Below, piece after piece: positions 59,990-64,000 of a stretch of DNA of 64,000 bases. The notes beneath the pieces are model-generated. The model was not told the DNA's origin. It ran no database searches and saw only the letters and a list, made by a program, of their open reading frames with translations. The translations under genes and the position numbers were made by a program. This DNA is from Tillus elongatus. Its lineage: Eukaryota; Arthropoda; Insecta; Coleoptera; Cleridae. Position 1 is the stretch's first letter. The number at the start of each line of letters is the position of its first letter. The stretch is taken from the NCBI GenBank assembly GCA_964006375.1, contig OZ023267.1, positions 31,477,094 through 31,541,093 on the forward strand. Direction: 5' to 3'.

Positions 59990-61020
59990 GTGCCGCTCTA
60001 TCTAAGGAAGTTCCCTTCTTTAGTGATCTAGAAATATAAATGCTTTCGTATGAATTAAGCTTTTATTGCTATCTGACATTTTTAATAAGTTTCAAATTAT
60101 CTGTATCAATGGGGTAGTTATTATCCCATATAAGTTGTGCAACGCATGACTTGTTTATACTACCATAACGCAAATGTGCGATATGCGCCCGAAATCTGAC
60201 ACCTATGTTTCTTTTGGTCTGCCCGACTATCTAAGATCTCAATCGTTACAACCTATATCATAGTTACCCGACATTAGTGGTTTTATCTTTATCTTAATAT
60301 TCCCTAAGAAGTTGCTTAAATTACTCTTTGTCGCAAAAGTTAGCTGTAAATCGGCTTTCTTAAATATACTCTCAAGACGCTTTGTGATACGGGGTTCAAA
60401 AGTAGGCATACAATTTTTTTTCTCTATTTAATCTTTCTTGAATGCCCTGTATTCGGCTATCATCTTCTTTGTTCTATGTCTATTAATCAGTTTTTCTACT
60501 AGGCAATCCGAATCATAAAATTTTTGCGAAAACTTATGATGTGAGTCATTTGGAATGTAATTTATGGTGGCGGTTTCTTTCTATAGGTATCGAATTCAAG
60601 CGCTTGATTATTTTTAATCACTAGTACATCTAGAAAATAAAGTTTATTGTTAACTTCCATTTCGTGGTTGAATTTAATTGAATCAAATTAACAATTTTGT
60701 ATGTTAATAAAATCATCTACTAATATTTGTGTTAAATACTGCAAAAATATCGTCCACATAACGACACATACTCTAGGAAAATACTCACTTCATTTTCTGA
60801 ATCCGTCTCAAATCTATTCATGAAAATCTCTGCAATGAAAGGGAACAGTGGGTTGCCCATTGCCATTCCTTCCGTTTGCAAAGGTCACAAAAGTCAGTTA
60901 AAATTAAATATTCTTTGCAAACCTCTTCGCTTCTGTTGTTCAATTTTAATAACTGTTCCAAATATGTTAGCGTTTGTTTTGTGGGCACGCTGGGAAATAA
61001 ACACGCTACATCAAATCATA
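59990..61020 (-). pseudogene. Penelope-like element: RT end and GIY-YIG endonuclease, decayed
   Basis: On the minus strand the RT is recognised by tracts matching the forward copy: a gene segment around 60,830-60,870 (MGNPLFPFIAEIFMNRF-like), CRYVDDIFAVF-like residues near 60,750, and a FLDVLVI-like segment near 60,620. Toward 60,360-60,170 follows KKADLQLTFATKSNLSNFLG and then NYDIGCND, DLR, SGR...ISHICV with stops. This fits the GIY-YIG endonuclease of Penelope elements (Y-I-C..C...Y-G-R). The Penelope family primes reverse transcription at a nick. The copy is broken throughout, and a hammerhead-like repeat lies beyond its end. Confidence 0.7.
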
Positions 61021-61059
61021 TCAAAATCTCGCCTTCCAACAATTTAACACTTTTAATTT

Positions 61060-61745
61060 TATTAACGAATTCTGGTCAATTTGACACACAATAACTTTTT
61101 GCTAAAAGTTATTCTGTGTTAAGTTCACTTGAATTCATTAACAAAATTAAAGATCTTAAATTATTGCGAGGCGAGATTTTGATATGATTTGATAAATAAC
61201 TTTTTTATTAAAAGTTATTCGGTATCAAATTTCCTTAACTTAATTAATGAAATAAAATATGTTAAATTGTTGGAAGGCAAGCTTTTCATCTTATTTTATG
61301 TAGCGTCTTTATTTTCTAGCGTACCCAAAAAACAAACGCTGACGTATTCTGGACAGTAACTAAAATTGAACAACATAAGAGAAGAAGTTTGCAAACAATA
61401 TTTAATTTTAACTAACTTTTGCATAAAGCAAAATATTCTTCAATTTAACAATGAGTTTTTTGAGCAAAGAGAAGGCAAGCAAAGAGCACCCCACTGCCCC
61501 CTTTCATTGCAAATCTTTTCTTGAATAGATTTGAAACGGATTTAGAAAATGAAAGTGAATACTTTCCTTAAGTATGCTTTCGTTATGTGGACGATATTTT
61601 TGCAGTGTCTAACTCAAATATTTGCAAGGTAGATCATTTTATTAAAAGATTAAATTGTCAATTTGTTTCAATTAAATTCACCCACGAAGTGGAAGTTAAC
61701 AGTAAACTTCCTTTTCTAGATGTGCTAGTGATTTACAGTAGCGAA
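61060..61745 (+). pseudogene. Penelope-like RT fragment, forward copy
   Basis: The plus strand reads (frames changing) FNNEFFEQREGKQRAPHCPL, FVMWTIFLQCLTQIFA from a YVDDIFAV-like ancestor, and HPRSGS/FTHEVEVNS-type residues ending at 61,740. It is the inverted counterpart of 60,600-61,020; the two meet head-to-head around 61,100 with inverted AATCATATCAAAATCTCGCC sequence on each side. Confidence 0.7.
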
Positions 61746-61759
61746 TTTTCATAAGAATG

Positions 61760-62330
61760 GTATACTATTATTATACGGCATATCAGTAAAGTTAATACTT
61801 TAAACTTACACAGATTTTGAAGATCGATTTTAGAGGTCCTAGTACGCACACATTTGAAGAATTATTTCGAAAGTGTTACCATCGCTATCTCTCTATTATT
61901 AAAAAAAATATTGCGTTTTAACTCCTTTTGAGAAAAATACCCAAACCTCAATTTTCTATGAAGCTAAAGAACTAAATTTTGCTATATCTGTAGATAGTGT
62001 AAGTCTCTTTAAAAGCAACTTGTATTACAAATTTCACTAAAGTTATACAGAAGATTTCCAGAAGAACACTTAATTCGTATTTAGAAAAGTAAAGTATCTG
62101 CCAAATTATAAACGTTGGAGTTATTTTTCCTTATCAATCGCCAGTATGATTTCGTTTTAGTCAACCTAATCAAACCGGTTTTTTCAATATCAACAATAAC
62201 AAAGTTATAATTTCAGATTCAAAAGTAACAAACTTATTTAGGCGTTTTAAACAAAAATGAGATCTTGTTCAAAACGTATAAAATATGTACACTATTGTTT
62301 CTTGAAATGTGAAAATAAAACAAAAAAACA
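61760..62330. other. Repeat X remnant and AT-rich DNA, no gene
   Basis: A repeat X-like fragment (TTGAAGATCGATTTTAGAGG..., 61,760-61,990) is followed by AT-rich DNA with no gene. Confidence 0.4.
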
Positions 62331-62759
62331 TACATTCATCGAGCTGGATTCGATCGCGTACTATTCTGCTTAGGAGGCATTCGCGGTGCCCCATGCGGCA
62401 GCTAGTCACACGTCAACCAGCGTTTTATTTACGTGATACCCTGAATCGGCTTCATGTCCGGGATATTATATTCAAAGTAAACGCTACAATTAACTACAGA
62501 ATTACCATTCGAACACATCCCACGACTGTTTCTTGTCTTATATGACGTCTTATATTTAAGTTTAAATATAAAAGAAACTATTTTAGAATTATTTTTATAG
62601 AGACTTGCCTTGATTGTGTTTACATTTCTGCTATATTATGTGACAGTATAATATATCTATGCTGCGCTGAAACTGTACTTGGGGCCCTTAATAAAGCTAC
62701 AAATATAGTGTATTTTAATAACTGATTGAATCCCCCAGTTATATAACAATTACTCGTCA

Positions 62760-63110
62760 AATTTTTAATTTCATGTCGTCTGTCATTTTCCATAATTGCA
62801 GCCGAGATTGGCGATTTTTGGTACAGGTAGTATGCTTTCTGCCTGGTATATATTTAATGTGGTTACGGTTGATGTGTGGTTTATACCTGTTGTATGAACC
62901 AATCGACGCGTGGCAGTTAACTACTTTGTGTGTCAGACTTAAACCAGTAAGTCGTTTCAACGCATGTCTTTAGGATTTTATTTTTATTTTCAAAAACTCT
63001 AAATATTGTGTACGAAATTACTTAAAATTCCCAATATAGGTTTATTTGCACTATTTTTAGCGACATGTAAAGCCTCACTCCAGTTAGTCTGATACTTACA
63101 AAAATATAGC
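62760..63110 (-). repeat. Inverted copy of the 6.84-7.36 kb repeat
   Basis: Shared in reverse complement: GACAGACGGCATGAC/GTCATGTCGTCTGTC (loosely), AAATATTGTGTACGAAATTA, CCTATAT(T/G)GG and TCCAGTTAGTCTGATA. Only one of the two tandem units is present here. Confidence 0.6.
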
Positions 63111-63114
63111 GTTT

Positions 63115-63430
63115 TCAAAAAGTTTTCCCCGATTTTCCACCGAAAAAACTTGAGCATAAAAGCTGATAACCGAACTCTAGCTCGGTCTTCTCCCAAACAA
63201 GACTTGTGCCAAGCTTTATTGAAATCAGTTTAGTATTTTTTGAGTTATCGCTCGAATACATACATGTATTTATATATAAACAAATAAAAATTATAACTGA
63301 CCTTGGTTTTGGGTTTTTGGAACCCAAATTCGCGCTCATCTGAAGAAATTTTAGCAAGAGCTCTTCGTCGTCACCTCTCTGTTAGCGAATTTTTCTTAAC
63401 GAACTCTCGCTAAATCTTGGTAAGAAAATT
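63115..63430 (+). repeat. Repeat X-like fragment
   Basis: Contains the repeat X tract-flanking order: a TTATCGCTCGAATACATACA segment, then AATTATAACTGACCTTGG, CGCTCATCTGAAGAAATTTT and the AGCGAATTTTTCTTAACGAA end. The (TA)n tract itself is reduced to a few bases. Confidence 0.6.
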
Positions 63431-63488
63431 GGTTTCCTTAGACGAATATCTTCTAATTTGACACCTCGGGCAACGTTGTTGATATACA

Positions 63489-63875
63489 ATGCGATTGTAT
63501 ACCGGCACTTTAACTACTGTAGTTTTAGCCTATCTAAAAGAAGAAGTCGCGAGACTGCAAAAAATACAAAATAATTCCATGAGAGTCCTGCTAAAGTGCG
63601 GTGAATACACGTCAATTGAGAAAATGTTAGAACAGTTAAATTGGTTGTCTGTTGAGCGGAATATTAGGAGAGAGAATCTTGTGCTGGTGTATAAAATGTT
63701 ACACAAACTAATACGTGAGTACCTATGGAATAGGATAACGAGTAGATTGTTTGTTCACTCTCGATCATTGCGATCAAAATCCGATCTAATCGTTGAGTTT
63801 GTGAGTATATCCTTTTCTCAGGAATCTTTATTTATTGAAGGTGTTGGCCTTTTTAGTGAATTTAAAAAACACTAA
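63489..63875 (+). pseudogene. Non-LTR RT C-terminal fragment
   Basis: An open frame of 128 codons with EEVARLQKIQNNSMRVLLKC, GEYTSIEKMLEQLNWLSVER, NLVLVYKMLHKLIREYL and SFSQESLFIEGVGLFSEF, the tail blocks of Jockey/CR1-type RT proteins. The catalytic core is missing. It appears as a 5'-truncated insertion, and repeat X sequence with a (TA)n tract follows directly. Confidence 0.75.
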
Positions 63876-63964
63876 TGAGGAGATCCTGACTTTTGAATTT
63901 TGTGGAGATTCTTCAAATGACCGCGAACTAGGCCCTTTAGAACCCATATCCAGGGTCAGTTTCA

Positions 63965-63966
<2 letters not shown>

Positions 63967-64000
<34 letters not shown>
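63967..64000. repeat. (TA)n microsatellite, running off the window
   Basis: TA units follow a repeat X flank (CAGGGTCAGTTTCAATTTAT) and continue past the end. Confidence 0.95.

Noticed and set aside
62336..62420. Possible tRNA-like block (GGATTCGATCGCG ... GCCCCATGCGGC)
   Set aside because: Only a weak box B-like segment is present; no cloverleaf could be formed.

Overview
The window reads as a piece of an insect (or at least arthropod) nuclear genome. It is very AT-rich, full of (TA)n tracts, and dominated by old mobile elements typical of insect genomes: R1-, RTE- and Jockey/CR1-like non-LTR retrotransposons, Penelope, Tc1/mariner-like DDE transposons, a MULE and foldback repeats. I found no intact ordinary host gene. 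The species cannot be named from the sequence.

The centrepiece is a 10.7 kb Polinton/adintovirus-like endogenous element at 30,597-41,341. Its ends are fixed by 6-bp target-site duplications (TGTCCA) outside long inverted terminal repeats, and by an uninterrupted second copy of the target repeat at 43.6-44.8 kb. It carries a virion-morphogenesis set: a double-jelly-roll-type major capsid protein (one in-frame stop), a penton-like minor capsid protein, an adenain-like protease, a pX-like basic core protein, an FtsK/HerA packaging ATPase, a conserved protein of unknown function, a fibre-like protein, a small frameshifted chromodomain ORF and a KilA-N/DUF3627-type protein. I see no DNA polymerase B and no integrase core. 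The structural genes run leftward and the ATPase block rightward from a divergent promoter region near 36.2 kb. A convergent pair of poly(A) signals lies at 39.1 kb. The terminal repeats carry GC-rich tandem repeats, TGACGTCA palindromes and a tRNA-like sequence.

Left of the element (0-30 kb) are non-LTR fragments: RNase H remnants at 1.2-2.9, 18.2-19.1 and 24.4-24.8 kb, and reverse-transcriptase remnants at 8.1-9.2, 16.0-17.0 and 21.7-24.1 kb. There is also a Tc1/mariner-like pseudogene (13.6-14.6 kb). These are interspersed with many copies of an unnamed repeat family ('repeat X') that contains a (TA)n tract at the same internal position.

Right of the element (41-64 kb) are a hAT-like MITE; foldback units with hammerhead-ribozyme-like motifs (42.6, 59.4 and 59.7 kb); a Tc1/mariner-like element with about 270-bp terminal repeats (45.3-47.2 kb); a foldback element built of 293-bp tandem units (48.0-50.8 kb); a MULE inserted in an RTE-like retrotransposon with a 9-bp duplication (51.5-53.9 kb); a LINE whose reverse transcriptase contains an in-frame (TA)n expansion (55.1-58.1 kb); another DDE transposase remnant (58.2-59.2 kb); and two head-to-head Penelope remnants (60-61.7 kb).

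Nearly all coding regions are broken. The best preserved are those of the Polinton-like element, which suggests a comparatively recent insertion.
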